A stretch of DNA of 24,630 nucleotides from Phoronis ovalis (lineage: Eukaryota; Phoronida; Phoronidae), in assembly GCA_028565635.1 (NCBI GenBank), contig JAOXYB010064389.1, positions 1 to 24,630 on the forward strand. Reading direction: 5' to 3'. The notes below the pieces were generated by a model, which saw nothing but the letters and a program-made list of their open reading frames with translations, had not been told where the DNA came from and did not search any database. Shown one piece after another: positions 1 through 8,234 of the stretch; the stretch's first letter is position 1, and each line of letters starts with the position of its first letter. The position numbers and the translations under genes were made by a program.

Positions 1-246
1 TTAGCAATTTCTTCACCGGAGACTGTCTGATCTAAATCCACGCCAAGATAACTAACACTGGTTTTACTTTCAATTTGAGCACCATTACTTACATGTTTCA
101 AGAGAGGAAGCATTTTTTAGCTTATGTTTTGTACCAAAAATAATAGATTCGGTTTTACCAAGGTTTACGGTTAGGGTACAGTTACGGCGGAAAGTTTCTA
201 CTGCTAGACAAAAGCCTGCTTTCAATTTCGATGTCAGAAATTGAAC
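1..246 (-). mobile_element. LINE reverse-transcriptase fragment (broken)
   Basis: Read on the minus strand this stretch encodes a piece of non-LTR retrotransposon reverse transcriptase. Visible are LTVNLGKTESIIFG (the usual 'N..KT..+.FG' block after the catalytic region), then a one-base frameshift at an A-run near 115-120, then SYLGVDLDQTVSG, the typical 'YLGV.LD' block. The frameshift shows that it is dead. The element runs off the left edge, so its 3' part lies outside. It is a different family from the copy at 4797-5790, because the corresponding block there reads [11 protein letters not shown]. Confidence 0.75.
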
Positions 247-1034
247 GATGGATGTATTTATAAATGCAGAGCTTGGATTGGTCTGTTAACAAAAATAATA
301 GTGTTAGAAATAAACTTAAATCGTTAAATACCTTGTTGGCAATTCCAGAACAGTAAAATTAACAAAGGTGTGCTGATTTATAAGGGTTTTTTATAAAACC
401 AGTGACAATCCCGCCAGTCGCATGGACGCCACCATTTTGGATTTAAAGAAAACACGGAGGAAACTAACAAAATAAAAGGTTTAATGCATAATATTCCTTT
501 TGTGTAATAAACTTGTCATTTTATTAAACAGTGTTATTGGAAAATATTCGAAACATGAAATGTATTCTGACTATAAGTTTCACGTTATCGTTTGTCTTGC
601 ATATTGTTGCAAATTCGCATTTTAGATAATTCCCAAAAATAGGTCAAGAAATAATGTCAAGGCGATTTGTATGGCGAACCATTTCCTTAGAGTAAGATAT
701 ACCCTTGGTGAACAAACTGTGATATCGATTGCCACAGTCATGTAAGTTGTCCGTGATCAACAGTTTTATGGTGAGGTTTCAACTATTGTGTGTGATAATT
801 GGTGGAAATTAAGCAGCCATGATAAATTATTATTATTTAATAAATAGTTTATTGTCACAGTAACATATTTTAGTTTTTACAAAGTACATGTAACATCATA
901 CACAAATACAAAAACAAAAAAGCATCTAATAAACAATACTAAGCATAACTACTAAATTAATATTTTGAATTTAAACATAAGAGCTTGTGTGAAAGTTTAA
1001 TTATGAGGTCGAGTGGATCAAATTTGCACTGTAT
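247..1034. other. non-coding, no gene seen
   Basis: AT-rich sequence without a credible coding region. A short motif (ACCATTTTGGATTTAAA at 431-447) recurs at about 6687-6702 in an intron downstream, so part of this stretch may be an old interspersed repeat. The promoter and the non-coding first exon of the oxidase gene may lie here or in the following element, but I cannot place them. Confidence 0.4.
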
Positions 1035-1450
1035 GACCCTACTATATATAGCTTGCCTGAGGCGGCGAAGCCGTAGGGTCATGGCATGGCTAGATAGTGT
1101 TAAAACCTGTAGAAGTTAGCCTCTTTCAAAAACACTGACCGTGTCAAAAAAATCAGTAGAACCTTGATACTCCTCAGACCTCAAGCTGACTTTTAACAAT
1201 AAAGTCTGCAAGATGGAAATTTCGTGTTGGTCTGAGTGGTAATGGATTTGTGCTATAAGTATAAGTCACATTGAAGAGTATTAATCAAGTTTCAAGTGAC
1301 AAATATAAACTCAAGGAGTATCAGAGACAAACAAGACAACAATTTTGGTTTGAATTTTTTGATACACAGTTAGTGTTTTTGACTGGTATTGGCACTATCT
1401 GGGCCATGACCCAACGGCTTCACCGCAGGCAAGCGATAGTAGAGTCTTGT
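1035..1450. mobile_element. palindromic MITE-like element
   Basis: The left arm (about 1050-1175) and right arm (about 1312-1435) are imperfect reverse complements. The core is GCTTGCCTG at 1051-1059 through GGGTCATGGC ending at 1086, matched by GCCATGACCC at 1403-1412 through CAGGCAAGC ending at 1434. Pairing continues inward through AGATAGTG, CAAAAACACT and TGATACTCCT (1164-1173 against 1314-1323). Arms over 100 bp around a roughly 140-bp centre are typical of foldback or MITE elements. No transposase is present and I could not settle a target-site duplication. The short reading frame at 1271-1462 falls inside and is not treated as a gene. Confidence 0.7.
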
Positions 1451-1454
1451 AGCC

Positions 1455-1570
1455 AGGACTAGGACTCCCATAAGTCATTGCTCCCAAGTTTAAGACGATA
1501 GGTTTTGAATAGAAAAGTGTTAAGATAAATACGTCAGTATTGGGCCTATTATTAGGACTAGGACTCCCAT
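1455..1570. repeat. 17-bp direct repeat pair
   Basis: AGGACTAGGACTCCCAT occurs at 1455-1471 and again at 1554-1570, a period of 99 bp. The first copy begins just outside the right arm of the inverted-repeat element, so the pair may mark the edge of a compound element or an insertion between the two copies. Confidence 0.6.
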
Positions 1571-1588
1571 CCAACTCAGACATGCTGA

Positions 1589-1611
1589 GTCACCCGCATT
1601 CGCCGGGTGAC
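1589..1611. repeat. short perfect hairpin
   Basis: GTCACCCG (1589-1596) and CGGGTGAC (1604-1611) form an 8-bp perfect GC-rich stem around a 7-base loop, in otherwise AT-rich DNA about 140 bp upstream of the oxidase start codon. It could be an end of a transposable element. No function is evident. Confidence 0.5.
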
Positions 1612-1746
1612 ACCCGCTAAAATTTTGCTAACTTTCTTACTTATAATATACAAATGACGCCACAAAAACACTAATCTCCCGCATGTTTTTGCCCTGACCT
1701 TGGCATCTCTGCAAACTTGAATTAAATTATCCTTTTTTGGTTTCAG

Positions 1747-1940
1747 GAAATTATGAAGAGCATTTGTGTTATTGGAGCTGGAGTCAGTGGTTTATCCACA
1801 GCTGTAAATATTCAAGAATCCATTCCAAATGTAACTGTTACAATTGTCGCTGACACATTTTCACCGCACACTACAAGTGATGGTGCGGCTGGTATTATTG
1901 AACTGCATTGTTTACAGGATACCCCATTACACTTGGCAAA
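1747..1940 (+). CDS. oxidase exon 1: start codon and FAD-binding loop
   Basis: The acceptor is TTTCAG at 1741-1746 and the ATG is at 1753. The exon encodes the first beta-alpha-beta unit with [12 protein letters not shown] and later SDGAAGI, which resembles the FAD-contacting S.-GAAG segment of the family. The donor is GTAAGT at 1941 and the exon ends in phase 2. A broken copy of this exon lies in the following intron. Confidence 0.9.
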
Positions 1941-4900
1941 GTAAGTTGTTTGTGCAACTCAGGGGGGTGATTTTTATATGGTGATGCTCCACCCAATCAT
2001 TCGAACCCTTAACAACTTTTTTAGTAAAAAAACAATCAAAAAGCATACAGTTACCCCTTTTTGGATTTTTTTGCAATTGCTGTGCGTCAATTGTGTTCAT
2101 TGAATTGATTCATTTACAGGACCCGATGTTGACTCTTTTGTGGAAGCAAAAAAAAGTTGACCATCCAGGGTTAACCACAGATTGAAGTAAATTGTGGATA
2201 GAAATGAAAATCCTAAGCTTTTTATTTTAGTTCAGAATCGAGCGGAATTGCAACCATTTTCGGAACTTCATGCTCAAATAGGGTATCATCCCGTTATGTT
2301 TTCAACAGATACCAGTTTTTGGCTATTTTGTGTCTTCCTTGCGTGTGAATCGGTATGTGTATCACGGTATGTGTATCAGTATGTCAACATCTGTAAATAT
2401 TTGAGAATCCATTCTGATTGTAACTGTTACAATCATGACGGAAACATTTTCCCCTTAAACCATAGGTGATGGGGTGATTGGTTTTATTTTATTGCATTAT
2501 TTACAGGATACACCATTACATTTGTCAGTCACTTGCTCGTGTATATTGTGTAAGTGTGTGCTCCGAAATCGCAGTTCTACCTTTCAGAGCCCTTATATTG
2601 CTATCGGCCAAAGCAGAAAATGAACTTGAAATGGTACAACTAAAAAGATGGTTATTACTGAGTTGTAGTTTTAGTAATGTACCTTTTACTCATGTTTATG
2701 AAAAAAAGATTGAGTGAAGTGAATTGGATGATTATAAATTCAGAAATTAGTGTTCAAATATTAAATTATTATCAGTTATCTTATAGTAGATGTTGCTATA
2801 TTCCAGCATTTAGGAAACCCTTCACTTCAATCTGAATGAACTCATCTGTTTTGTTCCACTTTGTTATTTTTTTATATACTTATTATTTGTACAAGCATCA
2901 GCTTTTTATATCCATAGCTGAATCAAATATACTTTTCTTTACAGAAAATGGTGTACAGAAACATTTTCTCACTGCTTGAAAATTTACCAGACTGAAGAGG
3001 CAGCTGCTGCTGGAATATCAATGATATCAGGCTATCAAATTTTTAAGAATGATGGGCAGGTTTGTATCATCTTGATGATACTTATTAACAATTGTAGGAC
3101 TTGCCTTGGTTTTAGAAGCAAGTAATGTTTTTGATTCACACTTTCTGATCAGAATGATTTTCATCATGTACTTTTGTTGATTGATTCTTCATATTTATCT
3201 TCATCAATGTGTCTTTTGCCGCTTCACCAAGGAGCTCAGGACGCAGATCCCTCCATGTTCAGGCCCGTCAGACACTTTTTCAAAAGGGAGTGCATTTATG
3301 GTCTTTTAGAATTACTGATTTCTGAAAATATCAGTTCAGTAATTCAAAAAGGTCACTGAAACGTCTCCGTATTGCCAGAAAAAATTGACAAGCAAAAAGA
3401 AAAAAAGGCCATTCAACTCCTACTGTAAAAATACGCCCAGCCTAAGTGCAATAAGTGCTAATGTTAAAAAAGGGGGGAGGTGCGCGTGTTTTCCTGTCAG
3501 TTCAAAAGGTGGCACGTTAATGTTTCAAAAGGGGGGTGCGTTACTCTATCAAAAGGGGGTGCGTTAACATTACATTAATGATCCTCCCATTTCAAAAGGG
3601 GGTGCGTTATCATTAAAAATGTTACTTCCATTTCAAAAGGGGGGTGCGTTCGTACCCAATGCATCTCCCATCTGATGGGCCTGATATCGCTACTGCCCAT
3701 GTATAAGTATGATTCATGCTACATGATATGCAAATGCTAATGTTTCATGTAAATAATTTATGATTTGTGACACTGGGTGTTGTTTAGTTTACTTGTAAAT
3801 ACATTTTTTTACAGGAAGTTCCATTTAAAGATTTGGTACTTAATTTTCGTTGGCTGGATGACAAAGAGATTCAAACATTATTTTCTACGTTCAAAGGCGT
3901 GTAAGTACAATATTCAGAATATAACTAAACATGCCATAAAAGTTGTGTTATTTCAGTCAGTCAGAAAAAGTTATTAATGTGTTTTTGCTGGTTGGACTGC
4001 AAATTTGAAATTGTAGATATTTGCTTGGTTAGGTAATTAATAAGACCTATGCTCACAAGCTGGGCATTGCTAATAGACATTGTTGCTTATATCTATGTTA
4101 GTACAAAGTAGCATAAAATGTTATGTTCATGTCACCAAAATTTCATACCCTTTCAATGGAGTAGTATATGTTGGGTCTAAACTGGGAATTTACTTAGTAC
4201 TGTAAACAATGCAATGGTTAACGAGTATGTGACTTTATTTTAACACATAACAAAGACGATCAATAAAGTAAGACGACTGTCTATTTTCTTTTGTAGACGG
4301 GCTGGCTTCTTCACTACATTGATGTGTGAATGCCGTATGTATTTACCTTACTTGATGAACAAATTTAAATCCAAAGGTGGAACAATACAAAAACGAAAAG
4401 TATATTCCATAAGTGAGGTAATCTATTGAGCTGAACTGCCTGCTTTTTAGTATCACTAACTTAAAAGTCTTCTACACCTGCGAGATGAAAGAAGATGTGA
4501 TTTTTCCTCATCAGCTAAAATTCTATGCATTAAAAAATATCTGATATCAAGAAATGATTATTTATTGACTGATATAATTGTATTTATATTCTACCAGTAA
4601 ATGCTTAAGCTAATTGATACATTTCAGTTAGCTGATCATGATGTGGTTGTGAACTGTAGCGGCCTAGGATCACATGAATTAGTCCATGATAAATCGATTA
4701 GTCCCATTCGAGGACAATCAATCAGGGTAAGGTAATCAGGTAATTTTTAATCCAATTTGTGTATGTACAGTACATTAACATGTCAGTGTACCATAGATAT
4801 ATATATATATATTTAATAAATAACATAGGCATTAAGCCCTTGTGTTACAATAGTAAAGTGCAAGTGCAAAGATTAATAATACACACATATATGTACATAC

Positions 4901-7900
4901 ACACACATACGTACACACACACACATCTACACCTATACATACATATACACATTGATATACATACGCACACATATATACATACACACACACATAATCCATA
5001 TATACACATACATACATAGGTGCGGGTACAGGAATCAATTTACAACTATTTACATTATAAATCTAAAACTTAGATATTGGCATAGCATTAAACACATAGG
5101 CAGCAACACCCTTTATTAGATGCATATTATCTGAAGTCATAAGACTATGAAATTTATCAAGAGTAGGATCTTTATGGTAAATTTCTGGGATAAATTCATT
5201 TCGCAGTTTGTCATAAAGCGGACACACAAGAAGGAAGTGATATTCGTCTTCAATCGAGTTACACAGTAAACATTTCCTTTTTTCTCTTGGGGTTTTTACA
5301 GGTTCATTCCAGTGCACTGTCTCTATATGAAGGTTATGGTTTGAAGTTCGAAACCTACATAATGCCCTTCTGTGCTTATGTATTGTTGCAAAACTTAAAT
5401 ATTGTTGATAACCAAAACAATCAGAATAACACATTTCGTACATACCAAGTCCTCCGTAAATCATACAATTGTCAGTACTACGTCTTACCCAAGAACTCGT
5501 TTGCAAAATGCATGTTAAATTTACCGTCTCTAAAGGAGAGATGATTTCAAACCCCCATACTTCACAACCATATGATAGTACAGGTACTACTAATTTATCA
5601 AAGATGGACATGACGAATCCTGGCTCTAAATTAACAAACTTTGATAGATGTTTAGTAACCGAGAGTAGCCTTTCTACCTTTATCGGCAAGAGTTTTAACT
5701 GCCTCCTTAAACCTTCCATTGAAAACAATACCCAGATAAGAAAATGAGCAACAAAGTGATAATAATCTGTGACAGTGCTTTGCAGTGGCAGCGACAACTG
5801 TTGTTACTACTGGGTTTTAGTTGTAATACGTTTTTTTATATTTTAAAATTTATGATGATGAGTCTGCATAATTATATTATATGCAATTTTATGTACTTGG
5901 CATGTAAATTATATTATCTTTCTAGAGCAGCAGTAAGTCATAGTCTGAAAAAACTTCACTGTTTTGCCGTTAGCAAGATATGAAAAGGTGATATCTGCTA
6001 CCACCTATCACACAGCAATTGCCTGTAAATTTCCTACAGCATTTTACATAATTATAGCATTTGGGTGTTTATAATTCTGTAGGCTATGGCTCCCTGGATA
6101 AAACATTTTATTGTTGATGAAGCATCAGGAAAAGATTCCTATTTAATTCCAGGGTGAGTACTATATTTCATCTTATGCTGTTAATAATTTTTATAAGTAC
6201 ATGCACCTTGGATAAAACAATTTCAGATGTATGACTATGATGGCCAGTATATCATTCCTGGGTGAGTTGTTTGATATACCATGTCATGAGGACACTGTTG
6301 ATTTTTCCACACTCTTGTATAGTAAAATCAATCATTATAAAAAATCACAACACAAAAAGATCCTACTCCCTGTTATTTTTTTGTCCTTGCATTACCATTA
6401 AACCTTTTTGCTATTCCGCTGCTAAGACTACCGCTTGAATAAATATCCAATCACAACTGATAGAATTTGTCCTTTTGTTGTAGCTCATACAATCCCATCT
6501 AATTATCATTGGTAAATGCAGCTGTAAAAATAATATTTGTATGAATCTTAGTTCCACTGAATCTTATTTTAATACAGAAAGAACTTGAAATGTCAATGCA
6601 GAGGAATAAAAAAAACTACAAGGTGTATAGTGTTGCATGGCAACACCAAGTATATGGCTTTTAACACAGAGCTTTTGACATGGCAGCCATTTTGGATTTA
6701 AAAAATATGAAGAAAAATAAAAAACAATAAAATTATAATGTTGATAAAGAAATTTGAGAAAAAAATTGCAGAAAACCTGGATTGAACCAGCGATGATTGT
6801 CTTTATCCTAATGCTCTCCCAACTAAGCTTTTTCTCCTAAGTATTTTTTAAGTTCGTTACAGTATATTGTAACATAACTGCATGGGAGTTTTGTCGGGTG
6901 TTTGTCTTATCCTTTCATATTAAGTCCTAAATTTTTTAGTGCAAAAAATGTTATGTGTGGTGGAACTCATCAGATAGGTGACTGGAATACTGACATCGAT
7001 GAAAATGATAGCAAGAAAATATGGCAAGGTTGCTGTGAATTAGAGCCAAGTCTTAAAGTAAGGATGGTTTTGGCACTTACCGTAAATATATATTTGTTTT
7101 AGGCACACTATAGATCCACTCAATCGTCAGATATTATAGATAACCATTTTAAGCATGTTTTAACCTAAGTAAAAAAGATGTACTACTGAAAATTAAAACC
7201 TTGTTGAATGATCTGTATATGCAGTATGTGTTTTTCATGAGGATTGTGTATATTTGCTTATTTGGTGAACACATGATGTGATAGCTATACAATCACCAAA
7301 CAAAAAATCAGATTCTGAGATCTTGTTTGCGTTTGCATCTAAGAGTCATCATATTCTTTTATGCAAAAATGTTTATTCCTGAAATTAATGATTTATAATA
7401 ATAGAGCACTTCTTCCACGACTAACAGAACACTAATAGCTTGATTTATTCTGACTGAAAGTATGCGATTACATTGAAATATCATGACAATTTGCAGTATG
7501 CTAAAATAGAAAGAGAGTGGACAGGATTACGACCAAGTAGGCCAGCTGTTCGCCTAGAAAAAGAATTAATGCATACCAAAGGAAAGCCTTTACCTGTAAG
7601 TATGTTTTGCTGACAAAGTTTGTAATGTTTTAAACACCGACTTTATACTGACTGTATGGTATTGGTTTAATTGTAATAAAAGCCCTTTAAAACATAAATG
7701 GGATTTAACACAATCTTTCCCTTGTCAGTGTAATATATACTAAGAGAACATTGTATAATTGAGGGGGCTAAGCAGTGTATGGCTAATTTGGTATTGAATA
7801 GGTGATTTTTTTAAAATTCCACTGTAATTAAACAATGCAGTAATGATTAAATGTGTGCTGAAAAGTGAAATATAAATCTTTATTCAGCTGAATCCCATGT

Positions 7901-8234
7901 GATGATGTTCTGACAATGATGATTCAGTCCAATGGCAGGGACCAGGGACCAGTATTATGATGTGCTTTTGCTGTAAAGATATGCTGAAAGATAGTTTTGA
8001 CAAACCCATCCTATGGAGTAGAATTAGGGGTAAAGGCTATAACAAAATTGCTCTTTTGTTTATGACTGTATTAACCAAGAAGCATGTACATGTTAGTTGA
8101 TTACTTCTTTCCAGGTTATTCATAATTATGGACATGGTGGTGCAGGTATCAGCTTGCATTGGGGATGTGCCAAAGATGCTGCTGGACTTGTAGCTGATTC
8201 TATTAAAGTCCACTATGCTCCTTCCAAGCTATGA
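1753..8234 (+). CDS. D-aspartate/D-amino-acid oxidase, nine coding exons
   Basis: FAD-dependent oxidase of the DAO/DDO family, which converts a D-amino acid to the 2-oxo acid, ammonia and hydrogen peroxide, normally in peroxisomes. Coding exons: 1753-1940, 2945-3059, 3815-3900, 4297-4417, 4628-4726, 6083-6153, 6940-7057, 7497-7595, 8115-8234. All borders are GT-AG and phases match, giving 338 residues against about 340 for the family. Seen: the GAGVSG dinucleotide loop (residues 8-13), [19 protein letters not shown] (234-243), [11 protein letters not shown] with the substrate-carboxylate arginine R278, HNYGHGG, and a C-terminal SKL. An acceptor at 1745-1746 just before the ATG implies an upstream untranslated exon. 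Sequence around GDWN and GLRP is closer to D-aspartate oxidase (DDO) than to DAO, but two DDO specificity arginines are missing (see findings), so the substrate is open. Confidence 0.92.
2390..2528 (+). pseudogene. degenerate duplicate of oxidase exon 1
   Basis: This stretch aligns with about 1801-1935 of exon 1 over its whole length, with shared blocks such as TGTAACTGTTACAAT, TTTACAGGATAC and CCATTACA. In the ancestral frame it reads about '[20 protein letters not shown]', against [22 protein letters not shown] in the real exon. A CAA-to-TGA change creates an in-frame stop near 2400, and the GTAAGT donor is lost. It looks like an old tandem exon duplication inside intron 1 that has decayed. 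Confidence 0.75.
2945..3059 (+). CDS. oxidase exon 2
   Basis: The acceptor is TTTACAG ending at 2944 and the donor is GT at 3060. It starts in phase 2 and ends in phase 0. It encodes [20 protein letters not shown] and on to [10 protein letters not shown], corresponding to the helix and following strand after the FAD domain start ('W...TF.H' in family members). Confidence 0.85.
3464..3651 (+). repeat. G-rich tandem repeat (TTTCAAAAGGGGGTGCGTTA)n
   Basis: Six imperfect copies of a roughly 20-bp unit, at about 3464, 3501, 3522, 3548, 3590 and 3630, with irregular spacing of 20-40 bp. Each holds CAAAAGG followed by a run of up to six G and a TGCGTTA tail. A diverged outlier (TTTTTCAAAAGGGAGTGCAT) sits near 3275. 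It lies inside intron 2 of the oxidase gene. Confidence 0.75.
3815..3900 (+). CDS. oxidase exon 3
   Basis: Acceptor TTTTTTTACAG, donor GTAAGT at 3901. It enters in phase 0 and leaves in phase 2. It encodes [20 protein letters not shown] and the next few residues to FKG, the mid-domain segment preceding the 'F.TL.CE...YLP' stretch. Confidence 0.85.
4297..4417 (+). CDS. oxidase exon 4
   Basis: Acceptor TTTTGTAG, donor GTAATC at 4418, phase 2 to 0. It encodes [20 protein letters not shown] followed by FKSKGG, very close to the family pattern 'FTTL.CEC..YLP.L...K..GG'. Confidence 0.9.
4628..4726 (+). CDS. oxidase exon 5
   Basis: Acceptor TTTCAG, donor GTAAGG at 4727, phase 0 on both sides (33 codons). 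It encodes [16 protein letters not shown] and later PIRGQSIR, the conserved second FAD-contact strand and the 'PVRGQ' segment of D-amino-acid oxidases. Confidence 0.92.
4795..5021. repeat. compound AT and CA/TACA microsatellite
   Basis: An (AT)n run at about 4796-4812, then, after about 65 bp of non-repetitive sequence, an interrupted array of ACACAC, ATACAT and ATATAC units from about 4881 to 5018. The long reading frames on both strands here are artefacts of the repeat. It lies within what appears to be the 3' untranslated tail of the antisense LINE, so it probably arose from that element's own tail. Confidence 0.85.
4797..5790 (-). mobile_element. 5'-truncated, frameshifted LINE in intron 5
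   Basis: The minus strand encodes the C-terminal end of a non-LTR retrotransposon ORF2. It reads, in order, [19 protein letters not shown] (about 5690-5740), a frameshift, then [48 protein letters not shown], and a zinc-knuckle-like [20 protein letters not shown], with a stop at 5063. Relative to the usual LINE layout the segment between YGGLG and LCRFRTSNH is short, so an internal deletion is likely. The 3' untranslated part contains a large CA/TA microsatellite and ends near (AT)n at 4797-4812. It lies antisense to the host gene. Truncation and frameshifts show that it is inactive. Confidence 0.85.
6083..6153 (+). CDS. oxidase exon 6 (active-site lid region)
   Basis: Acceptor TTCTGTAG ending at 6082, donor GTGAGT at 6154, phase 0 to 2. 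It encodes [20 protein letters not shown] and LIPG. In the family this segment leads into and forms the loop covering the active site. Where mammalian D-aspartate oxidase has an arginine after the 'HFI' triplet, this exon has valine (residue 214). Confidence 0.9.
6203..6261 (+). other. second, alternative-looking copy of oxidase exon 6
   Basis: Only 50 bp after exon 6, an open stretch reads [20 protein letters not shown] and ends in the same phase-2 border with an identical GG|GTGAGT donor at 6262. It parallels APWIKHF...YLIPG of exon 6, two codons shorter. The nearest upstream AG (6196-6197) would put it out of phase with exon 5, and there is no good pyrimidine tract. It is therefore either a decayed duplicate or a cassette using a non-obvious acceptor. 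No stop codon or frameshift is visible in the aligned part, which is unusual for a dead duplicate. Confidence 0.65.
6771..6842 (-). mobile_element. tRNA-derived SINE-like or tRNA pseudogene relic
   Basis: On the minus strand the sequence contains AGCTTAGTTGGGAGAGCATT (A-box-like, as in the tRNA D-arm) and, after about 25 bases, GCTGGTTCAATCCAGG (B-box GGTTCRANNCC with T-arm pairing CTGG/CCAG). The anticodon arm is degenerate and the acceptor stem does not close, so this is not a functional tRNA. It most resembles the phenylalanine-type A/B arrangement. It lies antisense in intron 6 of the oxidase gene. Confidence 0.6.
6940..7057 (+). CDS. oxidase exon 7
   Basis: Acceptor ATTTTTTAG, donor GTAAGG at 7058, phase 2 to 0. 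It encodes [20 protein letters not shown] and then [12 protein letters not shown], matching the family's 'LGGT.Q.GDWN' strand pair and 'CC.LEPSL' helix. Residue 237 is histidine where mammalian D-aspartate oxidase has arginine. Confidence 0.92.
7497..7595 (+). CDS. oxidase exon 8: substrate-binding arginine
   Basis: Acceptor TTTGCAG, donor GTAAGT at 7596, phase 0 both sides (33 codons). It encodes [20 protein letters not shown], the most conserved stretch of the family. R278 within GLRP corresponds to the residue that binds the substrate alpha-carboxylate. Confidence 0.93.
8115..8234 (+). CDS. oxidase exon 9: C-terminus with peroxisomal signal
   Basis: Acceptor TTTCCAG, stop codon TGA at 8232-8234. 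It encodes [20 protein letters not shown] and on to APSKL. 'HNYGHGG.G...HWG' is the PROSITE-type signature closing the FAD site. The final SKL is a canonical type-1 peroxisomal targeting signal. Confidence 0.94.
   Translation, partial: VIHNYGHGGAGISLHWGCAKDAAGLVADSIKVHYAPSKL

Noticed and set aside
1271-1462. 63-residue plus-strand reading frame
   Set aside because: It lies wholly inside the right half and centre of the inverted-repeat element and has no protein motif.
2194-2469. 91-residue reading frame in oxidase intron 1
   Set aside because: Its 3' half overlaps the decayed exon-1 copy in another frame and the rest has no recognisable motif or splice context.
3464-3651. CRISPR-like array
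   Set aside because: The units are imperfect, spacing is irregular and the setting is a eukaryotic intron.
4759-5038. Long reading frames on both strands rich in His/Tyr/Thr/Val
   Set aside because: Artefacts of the CA/TACA microsatellite, which lacks stop codons.
5287-5983. Plus-strand reading frames opposite the LINE
   Set aside because: Shadows of the minus-strand reverse-transcriptase C-terminus, which carries the real motifs.
6771-6842. Functional tRNA gene
   Set aside because: The A and B boxes are recognisable, but the acceptor stem does not close and the anticodon arm is degenerate.
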